Numbered from the stretch's first letter, positions 18,204 to 25,537 are shown. The stretch is 37,212 nucleotides of DNA from an uncultured Clostridia bacterium (GCA_937930535.1 CALGKJ010000057.1:1-37212), one strand, 5' to 3'. A program made the numbers and translations. Notes: generated by a model from the sequence alone, not told the origin.

Positions 18204-19037
18204 TTAATAATTATAAAAGCCTTTACCGGCTTTTCTGCCTGTAAATCCTGCATATACCATTTGCTTCATAAGCGGACATGCTCTGTATTTTGAATCTTCA
18301 TAGTGGTCATATAGTACCTTTAAAGAATCCAACACTGTATCTACACCAATCAAATCGGCTGTTTCAAGAGGTCCCATCTTATGTCCAAATGCTTTTTTAA
18401 AAACGTTATCAATCTGCTCTGCCGTAGCAACTCCTTCATATACCAATGCAGCCGCCTCATTCATAAACAAATGAGATAAACGATTGGATACAAAGCCTGC
18501 GCTGTCATTTACAACTTCAATTTCAATTCCTGCGCCTTTCAGTAAACTTCGAATACTCTCGATTGTTTCCTTAGAAGTCTTGCAGCCCTTAATAACTTCT
18601 GCGAAATTTTTCATTGGTACAGGATTCATAAAATGTACTCCGATAACTTTATCCGCCCTGTTAGTATAGGAGCCGATAAGTGTGATAGGGATACATGAGG
18701 TATTTACCATATAAATACACTCTTCTTTGCAGACCTTCTCTAGATCTCTGTATACAGTTTCTTTAATTTTTATATCCTCGTTTACATTTTCAATAATAAA
18801 GTCCATGTCTTTTAATTCATCATACCCAGAAGTAACTTTTATATTGGAAATAATCCCCTCAACATCTATAGCTTTGTTAAACATACTGGCTATCTTTAGA
18901 CTTTTTTTAATGTCTTCTCTTGCGGTATCAAGTACCTTTGGGGCAATGTCGTATAAAACAACCTCCTGCCCATACTGTGCAAATCTCTGAGCTACCCCTT
19001 TGCCCATCACACCTGCACCGATTACTCCAATTTTCAT
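18204..19037 (-). CDS. 3-hydroxyacyl-CoA dehydrogenase family enzyme, FkbK/ZmaG-like
   Basis: This 277-residue NAD-binding protein begins with the Rossmann motif GVIGAGVMGKGVAQ. Family residues follow: NTSCIPITLIGSYT, the catalytic histidine in GVHFMNPVPMK (about 137), DSAGFVSNRL, FGHKMGPLETADLIGVD, and GRKAGKGFYNY at the C-terminus. The segment YEDSKYRACPLMKQMV near 250 resembles my memory of FkbK/ZmaG proteins, which oxidise carrier-bound glyceryl or seryl groups to the aldehyde, but primary 3-hydroxybutyryl-CoA dehydrogenases share most of the rest. It is the first gene of the operon, with AAGGAGG 7 nt before the ATG. The adjacent special ACP favours a role in extender-unit supply over fatty-acid oxidation. 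No FkbH-type loader or serine-activating enzyme is visible in the window. Confidence 0.88.
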   Translation of the reverse strand: MKIGVIGAGVMGKGVAQRFAQYGQEVVLYDIAPKVLDTAREDIKKSLKIASMFNKAIDVEGIISNIKVTSGYDELKDMDFIIENVNEDIKIKETVYRDLEKVCKEECIYMVNTSCIPITLIGSYTNRADKVIGVHFMNPVPMKNFAEVIKGCKTSKETIESIRSLLKGAGIEIEVVNDSAGFVSNRLSHLFMNEAAALVYEGVATAEQIDNVFKKAFGHKMGPLETADLIGVDTVLDSLKVLYDHYEDSKYRACPLMKQMVYAGFTGRKAGKGFYNY

Positions 19038-19071
19038 TATGAATCCTCCTTATATGGTATATTTGTGTTAA

Positions 19072-19104
19072 TCTATATAAGTTGCAATAAATATTTTACA
19101 ACTT
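19072..19104 (-). promoter_or_regulatory. possible promoter and palindrome at the 5' end of the biosynthetic operon
   Basis: A 9-bp inverted repeat with one mismatch (AAGTTGCAA at 19079-19087, TTACAACTT at 19096-19104) lies 42 nt upstream of the first gene of the operon. On the minus strand it includes TTGTAA, followed 18 nt later by TATAGA, a weak sigma-A-like pair. The outer arm also overlaps the ancestral stop codon of the decayed transposase, so the repeat could be part of that element's end. A real operator is only a possibility. Confidence 0.3.
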
Positions 19105-19985
19105 AACACACAACCTATTTATTACCAACGCAGGCATCTTGATAACTGAATCAATAAAACAACGTACCACTTCTCTATCTCTTTTACAGAGCTATAAAAA
19201 ACATTGTTTATAACCTCTGATTTCAACCATCCCCATAATCCTTCAATCAAATTCAATTTAGGACTGTAGGGTGGCAAAAATACAAAGTTAAAACGATTTC
19301 CATGTTCCTGTAAAAAAGGCTTAAGTAGCTTAGCGTGATGGATACGAGAATTATCTAGGATCATCGCAATTTTGCCTGTAGGATATAGCTTTAGGATGTT
19401 CTGCAAGAAGTTTAGAAACACTGCTGCATCATATTTTTCATTTTCCTCACAGTAAATATGACCTGTTTCATAATCTAGAACACCTAAAAGCTGTACTCCT
19501 TCATGCTTTCCATAAGTCGGTATAATTCTCTGTTGTCCTTTATGAAACCATGTTTTCTGTATAGCTTGATAATCACGAATCATGGATTCATCTTCAAACA
19601 AGATATGGTCAATATTTCCGTCAAGAAGGTTTTTTTAAAAGCTCAAAATCCTGCTTGAACTGTTCCTGTTTTTGAGGGTCAGCCTTGGCTAAAGTGTAAG
19701 TAGGTCTTGTAAAGCTAAGATCCATCCGGTATAGTACCTCAGCCATACCTCGGTGACTATACTGTACACCCCAAGTTTTTTTAACCCATTCCTGAACAAT
19801 ATTGATATACCAGTTCTTTCGATTTGGAAAGCCTACTTCATCAGGTGTTTTTGTTGTTATTATTAACGCTAATTCCGTTTCCTGCTCTGGTGTAAGAAAT
19901 CGTGGGGCACCTGAATTAGGCTTTGGGTTAAGTCCATCTAATCCACCATTATTATATTTTGAAATATAATAGATTTTAGGTTTAA
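19096..19985 (-). pseudogene. decayed IS630-family transposase
   Basis: Three reading-frame pieces join into one DDE transposase of the IS630 family. The N-terminal piece (about 19985 to 19623) carries GGLDGLNPKPNSGAPRFLTP. The middle piece (about 19622 to 19165) carries the acidic residues in FEDESMI, ILDNSRIHHAK and LNLIEGLWGWLKSEV. The C-terminal piece (to 19096) reads FIDSVIKMPALVINRLCVKL. The first break is in a run of seven A (minus strand), where dropping one A restores the frame; such runs can be programmed frameshift sites. The second break, near 19165, and the missing N-terminal DNA-binding region (a stop codon lies just upstream) show that the copy is dead. It lies immediately upstream of the biosynthetic operon. 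Confidence 0.85.
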
Positions 19986-20685
19986 CTTATCAAGAAAGCT
20001 GCGAATAAAAAATACAGCACATTATGCAGCCTATCATTAATCATAATAAAAATGATAGGGTGTCATATATATGCTGGAGCTTGATAGTAGCAATCTATCA
20101 AAGAAATTGCATATTTAAAAGACTTCATAGCTATCTCCTGTATAATAGGCTATATTTACTACAAAGTCACTCCAACATACATCAAGGATCGTTGGAATAT
20201 AACGTTTCAATACTAAGTGATAGATACAGCTTTTATAAGACTTGTAACCGATTTTGCCATGCCATCCGTTAATATTGACGACTAGGCGGTTGTTTGGGAA
20301 TTAATATATTCATAGTAGTTTTTGGTGTTTATAAATAATAGATATAATAAGAATGATGTTGCTGCAGATTTGAGAGTTAATAAAGGAATGTAGATTTTGC
20401 GTATTAAAGATAATAAAAACTTCATTTAGCGCAAGTATTAAATTTGTTTATTAGCAATGACATTTATATTTACACATTCTATTTTACATTACATTGTTAT
20501 ATTATACTAAAACCACCCAAAAATCAATGTTTTTTTTACAATTCCGCAATGCAAGGGCTTTTAATATATAGCGTTAAATACTAAAGTAATTTTCGCAGAC
20601 ATTTTGAATTTGTCAGCAACATACTACATTTGTGTTTCGACAAAAACATGCACAAAGTAAATGAAAATAAAATAACCATACTGCG
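19986..20685. other. intergenic region without a recognisable gene
   Basis: About 700 bp of AT-rich DNA. Short frames on both strands have no ribosome binding sites or family resemblance. A 9-bp inverted repeat (CCTATCATT at 20030-20038, AATGATAGG at 20051-20059) is the only clear structure. The stretch adjoins the truncated IS630 copy and probably holds degraded mobile DNA, but I cannot assign it to a family. Confidence 0.5.
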
Positions 20686-20726
20686 AAAAGATAAAGGAAG
20701 CATCTTGCTTGAGATGCTTCCTTTAT
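20686..20726 (-). terminator. intrinsic terminator of the DUF4885-like gene (repeat copy 1)
   Basis: ATAAAGGAAGCATC (20691-20704) and GATGCTTCCTTTAT (20713-20726) form a 14-bp stem with an 8-nt loop. On the minus strand it is followed by TTTATCTTTT. It overlaps the stop codon of the gene. The same 41 nt recur at 22907-22947. Confidence 0.85.
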
Positions 20727-21733
20727 TATAAGCTTTCTTTCCATTCCTTAATCCAATCCGTCTTACCAGTTCCATAACTTTCTTTTTGTCCAATGTCCTG
20801 TAAGGAACCATTTTCATACCCAATAGCTAAGAATAGGTCTGGAATAGAATCAAATCCATTTTTAGCTAAGGCGTATAGCTGAGAACCGTAGTAAGCTGTA
20901 GCAACCCCATAGTCCTCTTGGCTCATATAAGGGTTTTTGCGAAGAGCTTTTTTATATATTTCAAAAATATCAGTTCCGTCTTCGGTAATAAATTTACCGT
21001 CTGAAACTTTCAATTTTTTCAAATCATAGCCTGTAGCATTTTTTATGACCCTAACCAGATTATATTTATCATATTTTTCAGGGGTAAACTGTGCGGAATC
21101 ATGGGAGCGGCTTTGGATAATATGCATAAACAGCTCCTTGGAATTGTTATCAGTGTTCAGTGCCGCTTCCAGCATCCTTACAAACTCCATATCATCAGTA
21201 CCGCTTACAGTCAGCTTATAATCATTAGGATCAATAGTAAACATCAGCTTCATATTATCAGGAATGCTGATTTGATATTTTTCAAGCAGCTGCTTTAGCT
21301 GATCATTTACATTCTGACGGTTAAAGGCTTTTCTCTCTGCTGCTTCTACTCCGCCATGTATAAGCCCCTCATCACGAAAAAGCGAATCCCTCATGTCATA
21401 GCATCCAGCTTTTCCATTATATAACCACGATATCTCTGCACTAAGAGACGCCTCTCGCTCTATCTCAGACAGATCATGTCTGAAATACGGAGAATGCGGG
21501 TTTTTGTATTTATCGAAAATATGCTGTTCAGGATGTTTGAAGCGTTTGTTTTGTTCATTTATTCTTCTATATTTGTCATCTAATGCCTGCCTTCTTTTAT
21601 CCGCCTCACTTACCCAGCTATTTTTGCTTTGAATGGTAGTACCGTCTTGGGCTTCACTATTTCTTTGAGCTTGTGACGTCTGTTTTTGAGTATTGTATAC
21701 AACAGAGGGCGTACGAATAGGATTTATACTCAT
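20726..21733 (-). CDS. DUF4885-like protein of unknown function
   Basis: This is a 335-residue soluble protein with no signal peptide or membrane segment. The first 50 residues are polar, rich in glutamine and serine, and look disordered. Residues 40-80 are strongly charged and helical (ADKRRQALDDKYRRINEQNK). The remainder resembles the DUF4885 family known from Bacillus and Clostridia, judged from phrases such as RDSLFRDE, AERKAFNRQNVNDQ, TIDPNDYKLTVSGTDD, SKELFMHIIQSRS and YGSQLYALAKNGFDSIPDL. No enzymatic motif is evident and the family has no function I can cite. A GAGGAGG lies 7 nt before the ATG. It is a single-gene unit, divergent from the secreted protein at 22027, and both genes end in the same terminator sequence. 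Confidence 0.75.
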   Translation of the reverse strand: MSINPIRTPSVVYNTQKQTSQAQRNSEAQDGTTIQSKNSWVSEADKRRQALDDKYRRINEQNKRFKHPEQHIFDKYKNPHSPYFRHDLSEIEREASLSAEISWLYNGKAGCYDMRDSLFRDEGLIHGGVEAAERKAFNRQNVNDQLKQLLEKYQISIPDNMKLMFTIDPNDYKLTVSGTDDMEFVRMLEAALNTDNNSKELFMHIIQSRSHDSAQFTPEKYDKYNLVRVIKNATGYDLKKLKVSDGKFITEDGTDIFEIYKKALRKNPYMSQEDYGVATAYYGSQLYALAKNGFDSIPDLFLAIGYENGSLQDIGQKESYGTGKTDWIKEWKESL

Positions 21734-21870
21734 GTATATTCCTCCTCTTGTTTTCTATATATTTAAAAATCTATAAATACGTAATTTCTGTATCTTTTTA
21801 TTAAATTCTGCACTTATTATCATTATCGGTTATAAATGGAAACTTCTTAATATGAATCTATAGAGTTTTC

Positions 21871-21945
21871 AGCTAAAAACTTAGAAGAAAAATAATAACT
21901 AGCCCTTGAATAAACTAAGTCTTATGATCGCTTCCCTATAATATT
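21871..21945 (+). repeat. 75-nt repeated leader element, copy 1
   Basis: This sequence matches 30111-30185 at about 60 of 75 positions without gaps, and nearly all differences are transitions. It ends 81 nt before the start of the secreted-protein gene. A small hairpin (AGTTTT/AAAACT) overlaps its left end, and it closes with GCTTCCCTATAATAT. The larger stem that copy 2 can form is mostly lost here. Confidence 0.6.
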
Positions 21946-22026
21946 ATTTTTACATATATAAATATTCTTTACTTTTATGTAAATTTGTGCAATAATTATA
22001 GAAATTACTTTTAGAGGAGGAATAAT

Positions 22027-22890
22027 ATGACAAACCTAAGATTTAAAAAACTAATAGCCTTCACTTTATCATTATTACTGGTGCTTTCATTGGCCGTACC
22101 AGCCTTTGCGAGTACTATAACTGGAAACAACAGCTTTGAGACAGCCTATCCAATAGGATATTGGAAATATAGCAATGTAGGCACTACCATCCTGCCCGAA
22201 ACCGAAAACGAAGCCTATTTTTCCTTTACTGCAAATGCAGGGGAGAGAATCTATGTCAAAAGCTCATATCAAAGCCAGTATGCAGGTATGAAAATAGAAG
22301 TATTCAACAGATACATGCAGTTGGTTTCCGAGGGGACAAGCGTTGTTAACCCTACTTCTATCACACCGTTTATTTTCGCAAGAGCCAACGCAGTTTCAAG
22401 CTCCGAAACCTTTTATGTAAGAGTCAGCAGAGGAACATACACAGGTGATATGTACTTCACAGTATCCATCCTTGATAGAATTAAAACAGGAAGCGGAAAG
22501 TTTAATTTTACAGGAACAGCAACTAATAACGGAAATGTTAATCTAAATCCTGCTGGTGTAGATTCCACTGTTATCTCTATGGATTTAAGAAACAATACCA
22601 CTATCCCAATAAATGCACTTGTTAAGTCGGTTACAACATCGGCTACCCAGTCCCCAAGTCAGGGAAATGTGCTGCATAAGATAATGTCAGAGCAAACAGG
22701 AGTTTGGTATACATCTACAGTTTCCAGTGCTTCCAGCGGCTCATATACTATTTCTCTGGCAGATCAACTGCGAGTGGCTCAAAGATGGAATTTTAAATAC
22801 AATGCAAAGGCAACAGCAAAGTCCACAATGACAAACGTCAGTGCTGCTATAAGCTATGAGTATGACGTAACGGATCAGTTTACTTATTAG
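22027..22890 (+). CDS. secreted protein of unknown function
   Basis: This 287-residue protein has a classical signal peptide: KKLIAFTLSLLLVLSLAVPAFA, with cleavage probably after residue 28. The mature part begins with a domain (about 30-150) resembling pre-peptidase C-terminal (PPC) beta-sandwiches: NSFETAYPIG at its start, AYFSFTANAGERIYV in the middle and ETFYVRVSRGTYTGDMYFTV at the end. The C-terminal half (about 155-287) is rich in serine and threonine and looks like beta-structure; I do not recognise it. There is no cell-wall anchor or catalytic motif. AGAGGAGG lies 6 nt upstream of the ATG. A 75-nt repeated element lies in its leader and a strong terminator follows, so it is a single-gene unit. 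Confidence 0.85.
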   Translation: MTNLRFKKLIAFTLSLLLVLSLAVPAFASTITGNNSFETAYPIGYWKYSNVGTTILPETENEAYFSFTANAGERIYVKSSYQSQYAGMKIEVFNRYMQLVSEGTSVVNPTSITPFIFARANAVSSSETFYVRVSRGTYTGDMYFTVSILDRIKTGSGKFNFTGTATNNGNVNLNPAGVDSTVISMDLRNNTTIPINALVKSVTTSATQSPSQGNVLHKIMSEQTGVWYTSTVSSASSGSYTISLADQLRVAQRWNFKYNAKATAKSTMTNVSAAISYEYDVTDQFTY

Positions 22891-22905
22891 TACATATTAG
22901 CCGTG

Positions 22906-22953
22906 AAAAAGATAAAGGAAGCATCTTGCTTGAGATGCTTCCTTTATCTTTTT
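22906..22953 (+). terminator. intrinsic terminator of the secreted-protein gene (repeat copy 2)
   Basis: A 20-bp perfect stem (22906-22925 with 22934-22953) around the loop TTGCTTGA, ending in CTTTTTT. Its central 41 nt are identical to the terminator at 20686-20726, in the same orientation. Confidence 0.9.
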
Positions 22954-23013
22954 TATAACCTCAAAGCCGGAAAAAACATCCTTGACTTGAGTAGTAACGC
23001 CAGCTGCAATTCC

Positions 23014-23042
23014 TTGTAAATGTTTTCATAAAATGCTATAAT
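23014..23042 (+). promoter_or_regulatory. sigma-A promoter of the TPR regulator gene
   Basis: TTGTAA (23014-23019), a 17-nt spacer, then TATAAT (23037-23042), ending 33 nt before the start codon. Confidence 0.75.
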
Positions 23043-23075
23043 ATTACCATAGCTTTAACGGAGGATAAGAAGAAT

Positions 23076-24353
23076 ATGAGCAAGTTGACACTAGAGGATG
23101 TAAAAATGGTAGGTGAAGGTCCGCAAATACGAAAGGCTATTGAGCAAAGGTATGGTACTGTAGAAAAGTTTTACGAAGCTCATAGCGACATTACCAAAAA
23201 ATATAATACACTGATTAATTATCTCGGCAGACAAGTAATAATCTCTGATACCTTTAGATCCAAAATAACTTTAATTTTAAATACTGATTATACCTCCCTT
23301 TATGAAGAACCTCAAAAACAAATAAAAAGACATGTGCAAAGAATATATGACAATATAAGTAAGTACGATCATGAGGATGATCAGCAGACCTTTGATTATC
23401 TGCTTGAGCTGTGCAAAAAAGAGGATATGACAACAGAAGCGGCAATGCTTTACAGAGCAAGAGCCAGAAATTCCTTTAATATAAACAAAATAAACTTCTG
23501 TGTTGAGTTTTATGAATTTGCATTAGGCTTATTGCAAAATTACGATATGAACAGAAAGGTTTTCTTTTTATCCGAGCTTGCCGATGATTTGGTAAGAGAA
23601 AATTTAATGGATAGGGCAGAACCTAAATATAAATATGCAGGAGATTTGGTGCGTCTGCATAAGAAAAAGCTGGATAACAACACTCTGTTCTTTTATTATT
23701 ATTGGAAAGGCATTTACTATATGCATAAGGAAAAATTTGAAGATGCCAGAGATCTTTTTATACTTGCTAAGGATTGCGGGGATAAAAATTATCAAAAATC
23801 TGGTGCCATTGCCAATATAGGTCTAACCTATAAGCATCAAAAGCAATACACTAATGCACTAGAATATTATCAGGATGCCCTAAACTTTACTGATGATTCA
23901 AGAATATTAGTAAAAGCCTCAATCTATAATAATATAGCTGAGGTATATAAGTGCAAAAAGCAGTACCAAACTGGACTTGCAAATGTCGAGAAGGCTCTTG
24001 AGATATCAGAGAAAGAAAACGATTTGGGTAAGCACTTGATGGTTATATCAACACAAGCCGAGATAGAAATGAAAATGGGCGATATGGAAGCCTATATGAA
24101 GTTTTTAAATCTGCTGCTAAGTACAAAGGGTAAGATAGTGTACAGTAAACCAGATATTTTACATGGAATAAATAATTTTATAAAATGCATGGACTATATA
24201 CCTTGCCTAGAGAAACTGCATGATGTTATAATGGAGCTTATAGACGCATCTACCAACTATGGTTATAATAAAGGTCTGGCAGAATGTGCTGGCTATACTT
24301 CAATGAAAATCAAACGACTATCTAGGGGGTTATACAATGAAAAAGCTGAGTAA
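23076..24353 (+). CDS. TPR regulator, probable RRNPP-type peptide receptor
   Basis: This 425-residue soluble protein probably starts with a helix-turn-helix region (about 12-65: IRKAIEQRYGTVEKF, then INYLGRQVIISDTFR). An all-helical array of tetratricopeptide repeats follows from about 95 to 410. The clearest repeats are FYYYWKGIYYMHKEKFEDA, AIANIGLTYKHQKQYTNAL and SIYNNIAEVYKCKKQYQTGL. This layout is that of RRNPP quorum-sensing receptors (Rap, PlcR, PrgX and the Qsr proteins of solvent-forming clostridia), which bind short secreted peptides. Two genes for small pre-pro-peptides follow at once, and the first overlaps the receptor's 3' end by 17 nt, the same arrangement as rap-phr and qsr-qsp pairs. 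It has its own sigma-A promoter. The target genes are unknown; the biosynthetic cluster is one candidate. Confidence 0.82.
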   Translation: MSKLTLEDVKMVGEGPQIRKAIEQRYGTVEKFYEAHSDITKKYNTLINYLGRQVIISDTFRSKITLILNTDYTSLYEEPQKQIKRHVQRIYDNISKYDHEDDQQTFDYLLELCKKEDMTTEAAMLYRARARNSFNINKINFCVEFYEFALGLLQNYDMNRKVFFLSELADDLVRENLMDRAEPKYKYAGDLVRLHKKKLDNNTLFFYYYWKGIYYMHKEKFEDARDLFILAKDCGDKNYQKSGAIANIGLTYKHQKQYTNALEYYQDALNFTDDSRILVKASIYNNIAEVYKCKKQYQTGLANVEKALEISEKENDLGKHLMVISTQAEIEMKMGDMEAYMKFLNLLLSTKGKIVYSKPDILHGINNFIKCMDYIPCLEKLHDVIMELIDASTNYGYNKGLAECAGYTSMKIKRLSRGLYNEKAE

Positions 24354-24483
24354 ACCCATATTTGTAATATTACTAGCTGGTATTTTGTTATTATCAGCCA
24401 CGATTAATACATTTGCAACGGATTGTTCTGATCCAATTGGCAAAAGTTCTGCACCTAAGTATGGAATAGTGCGGAATGACTAA
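24337..24483 (+). CDS. secreted signalling pro-peptide 1 (Phr-like)
   Basis: This is a 48-residue peptide. Residues 1-27 form a signal peptide with a lysine-rich start (MKKLSKP), a hydrophobic core (IFVILLAGILLLSAT) and a cleavage-like TFA. The remaining part is DCSDPIGKSSAPKYGIVRND, preceded by one threonine. AGGGGG lies 7 nt before the ATG. The gene overlaps the end of the TPR regulator gene by 17 nt in another frame, which suggests translational coupling. By comparison with Phr and Qsp peptides, the C-terminal part would be exported, trimmed and reimported to bind the receptor. Which residues form the active peptide cannot be seen. Confidence 0.75.
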   Translation: MKKLSKPIFVILLAGILLLSATINTFATDCSDPIGKSSAPKYGIVRND

Positions 24484-24494
24484 GGAGATATACA

Positions 24495-24635
24495 ATGAAA
24501 AAGATAAGTAAACCCATATTTGCGATACTACTAGCTGGTATTTTGTTAATATCAGCCACGATTAATACATTTGCAGCGGATTGTTCTGATCCATACGGCA
24601 AAAGTACTGCACCTAAGTATGAGATTAGATTATAA
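24495..24635 (+). CDS. secreted signalling pro-peptide 2, tandem paralogue
   Basis: This is a 46-residue peptide, a clear duplicate of the one just before it. The signal peptide is nearly identical (MKKISKP, IFAILLAGILLISAT, TFAA). The exported part is DCSDPYGKSTAPKYEIRL. The shared core is DCSDPxGKSxAPKY, while the last residues diverge (GIVRND against EIRL). AAGGAG lies 7 nt before the ATG, and the gene starts 11 nt after the first peptide's stop. The two peptides could act on the same receptor with different strength, or one could be a decoy. A long hairpin terminator follows at once. Confidence 0.75.
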   Translation: MKKISKPIFAILLAGILLISATINTFAADCSDPYGKSTAPKYEIRL

Positions 24636-24640
24636 GATTA

Positions 24641-24704
24641 GTGATATAACAATAAAGGGAAGGATACTATAGTAATATAGTCCTTCCCTTTATTGTTATA
24701 TCAC
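24641..24704 (+). terminator. long perfect hairpin ending the receptor-peptide operon
   Basis: A 24-bp perfect stem (24641-24664 with 24681-24704). Its inner part GGGAAGGA/TCCTTCCC is followed by TTTATTGTTATAT, enough for termination. The perfect outer stem is longer than usual and can form from transcripts of either strand. Confidence 0.8.
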
Positions 24705-24722
24705 GCCTACAGCTTACTATAC

Positions 24723-24824
24723 CTATTGTATCGAGTACAAGCTGTAGAAATAACCCTTATTTTCTATTAGTTCATCAAAGCTTCCTATTTCTACTGCTTT
24801 GCCATCCTTCATGATTACCAAAAA
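24723..24824 (-). pseudogene. C-terminal remnant of an ABC exporter ATP-binding subunit
   Basis: Thirty-three codons on the minus strand read like the end of a permease-ATPase ABC exporter: VIMKDGKAVEIGSFDELIE, then KGYFYSLYSIQ and a stop. This matches the family's VMKDGxIVExGxHxELL end. The frame closes upstream with a stop, and no Walker or signature motif remains. It is probably what is left after a deletion. Confidence 0.7.
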
Positions 24825-24863
24825 ACTTAATAAGCAGTATAATAAGCGATAAAGTTAATTAAA

Positions 24864-24907
24864 GGGAATCTCTCATTTGTGATTTGGTAGTTCACTTTGA
24901 GATTCCC
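24864..24907. terminator. probable bidirectional terminator
   Basis: GGGAATCTC (24864-24872) pairs with GAGATTCCC (24899-24907). ATTTTTCATGTTTTT follows on the plus strand and TTTAATTAACTTT on the minus strand. It lies about 130 nt past the stop of the minus-strand gene at 25040. Confidence 0.6.
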
Positions 24908-25039
24908 ATTTTTCATGTTTTTACAAATGTAATTTTTACCTTGGTATAACATGGCTTAAGTTGACGCCCAAGATATAACTATAAATGTATTGTCAAGTCT
25001 GTATCAGTGATGTACAGTACATCGTTTCGTACAGCACTC

Positions 25040-25537
25040 CTATTCTTTTACTAGCTTTGTATAGTAGTTTATTATATCTTCCATCTCAATCGTAGAAAAA
25101 GGTAAGAAATTTACATCGTATGTTGTATTGCTAAATTTCTCAGGTAATTTTAAGGGAAATCTATACACCGGTGCTGAATTTATATCGCTAGTTGGATAAG
25201 CCTTTATATTATAAATAACTAAAGGTAAATAATCCGGCTTTGTTATTATCATAGTATATCCAATAGTCTCTTTTGGAACATTTGGTCTATAATTTAGTGA
25301 AAGTACAACCGATCCATCTTTATCTGTCTTATAGACTTCTTCCGTCTCTATTATGATTAAATTAGCATTATCAATAACTGCATTGGTCAATTCATCATAT
25401 ACCTCAACCTTGATTAAACCTTTTTGTTGATTAAAAGAGTAAAATGCTTTATATACCCCCACAACCAAACAAGCTAATATTAATAGAATAACAGCTACTT
25501 TTAATATAACGTAACGATTTTTATTAGTATTGACCAT
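25040..25537 (-). CDS. membrane-anchored protein with carboxypeptidase-regulatory-like domain
   Basis: The protein has 165 residues, with one N-terminal membrane segment (VILKVAVILLILACLVVGVY, about 9-28) and an extracellular part. Residues 40-135 (IKVEVYDELTNAVIDNANL, YKTDKDGSVVLSLN, GYTMIITKPDYLPLVI) read like a carboxypeptidase-regulatory/transthyretin-like beta-sandwich. The same fold type appears at the N-terminus of the SpoIID-like protein encoded directly upstream. The two genes overlap by 14 nt, so they form an operon and may work together at the cell surface. I recognise no catalytic residues. The ribosome binding site is weak (GGGAG, 11 nt), consistent with translational coupling. 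Confidence 0.75.
   Translation of the reverse strand: MVNTNKNRYVILKVAVILLILACLVVGVYKAFYSFNQQKGLIKVEVYDELTNAVIDNANLIIIETEEVYKTDKDGSVVLSLNYRPNVPKETIGYTMIITKPDYLPLVIYNIKAYPTSDINSAPVYRFPLKLPEKFSNTTYDVNFLPFSTIEMEDIINYYTKLVKE

Noticed and set aside
20024-20272. 82-codon plus-strand frame in the region beside the IS630 remnant
   Set aside because: No ribosome binding site, low-complexity composition and no family resemblance; it spans decayed intergenic DNA.
20100-20350. Phrases vaguely like an ISL3-type transposase (for example NIDD then a stop) in broken frames
   Set aside because: The match needs several stops and frame shifts and could be chance. It is not enough to name an element.
25009-25023. 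Perfect palindrome GATGTACAGTACATC
   Set aside because: It lies downstream of a gene end with no promoter nearby; as a lone 15-mer it could be chance.
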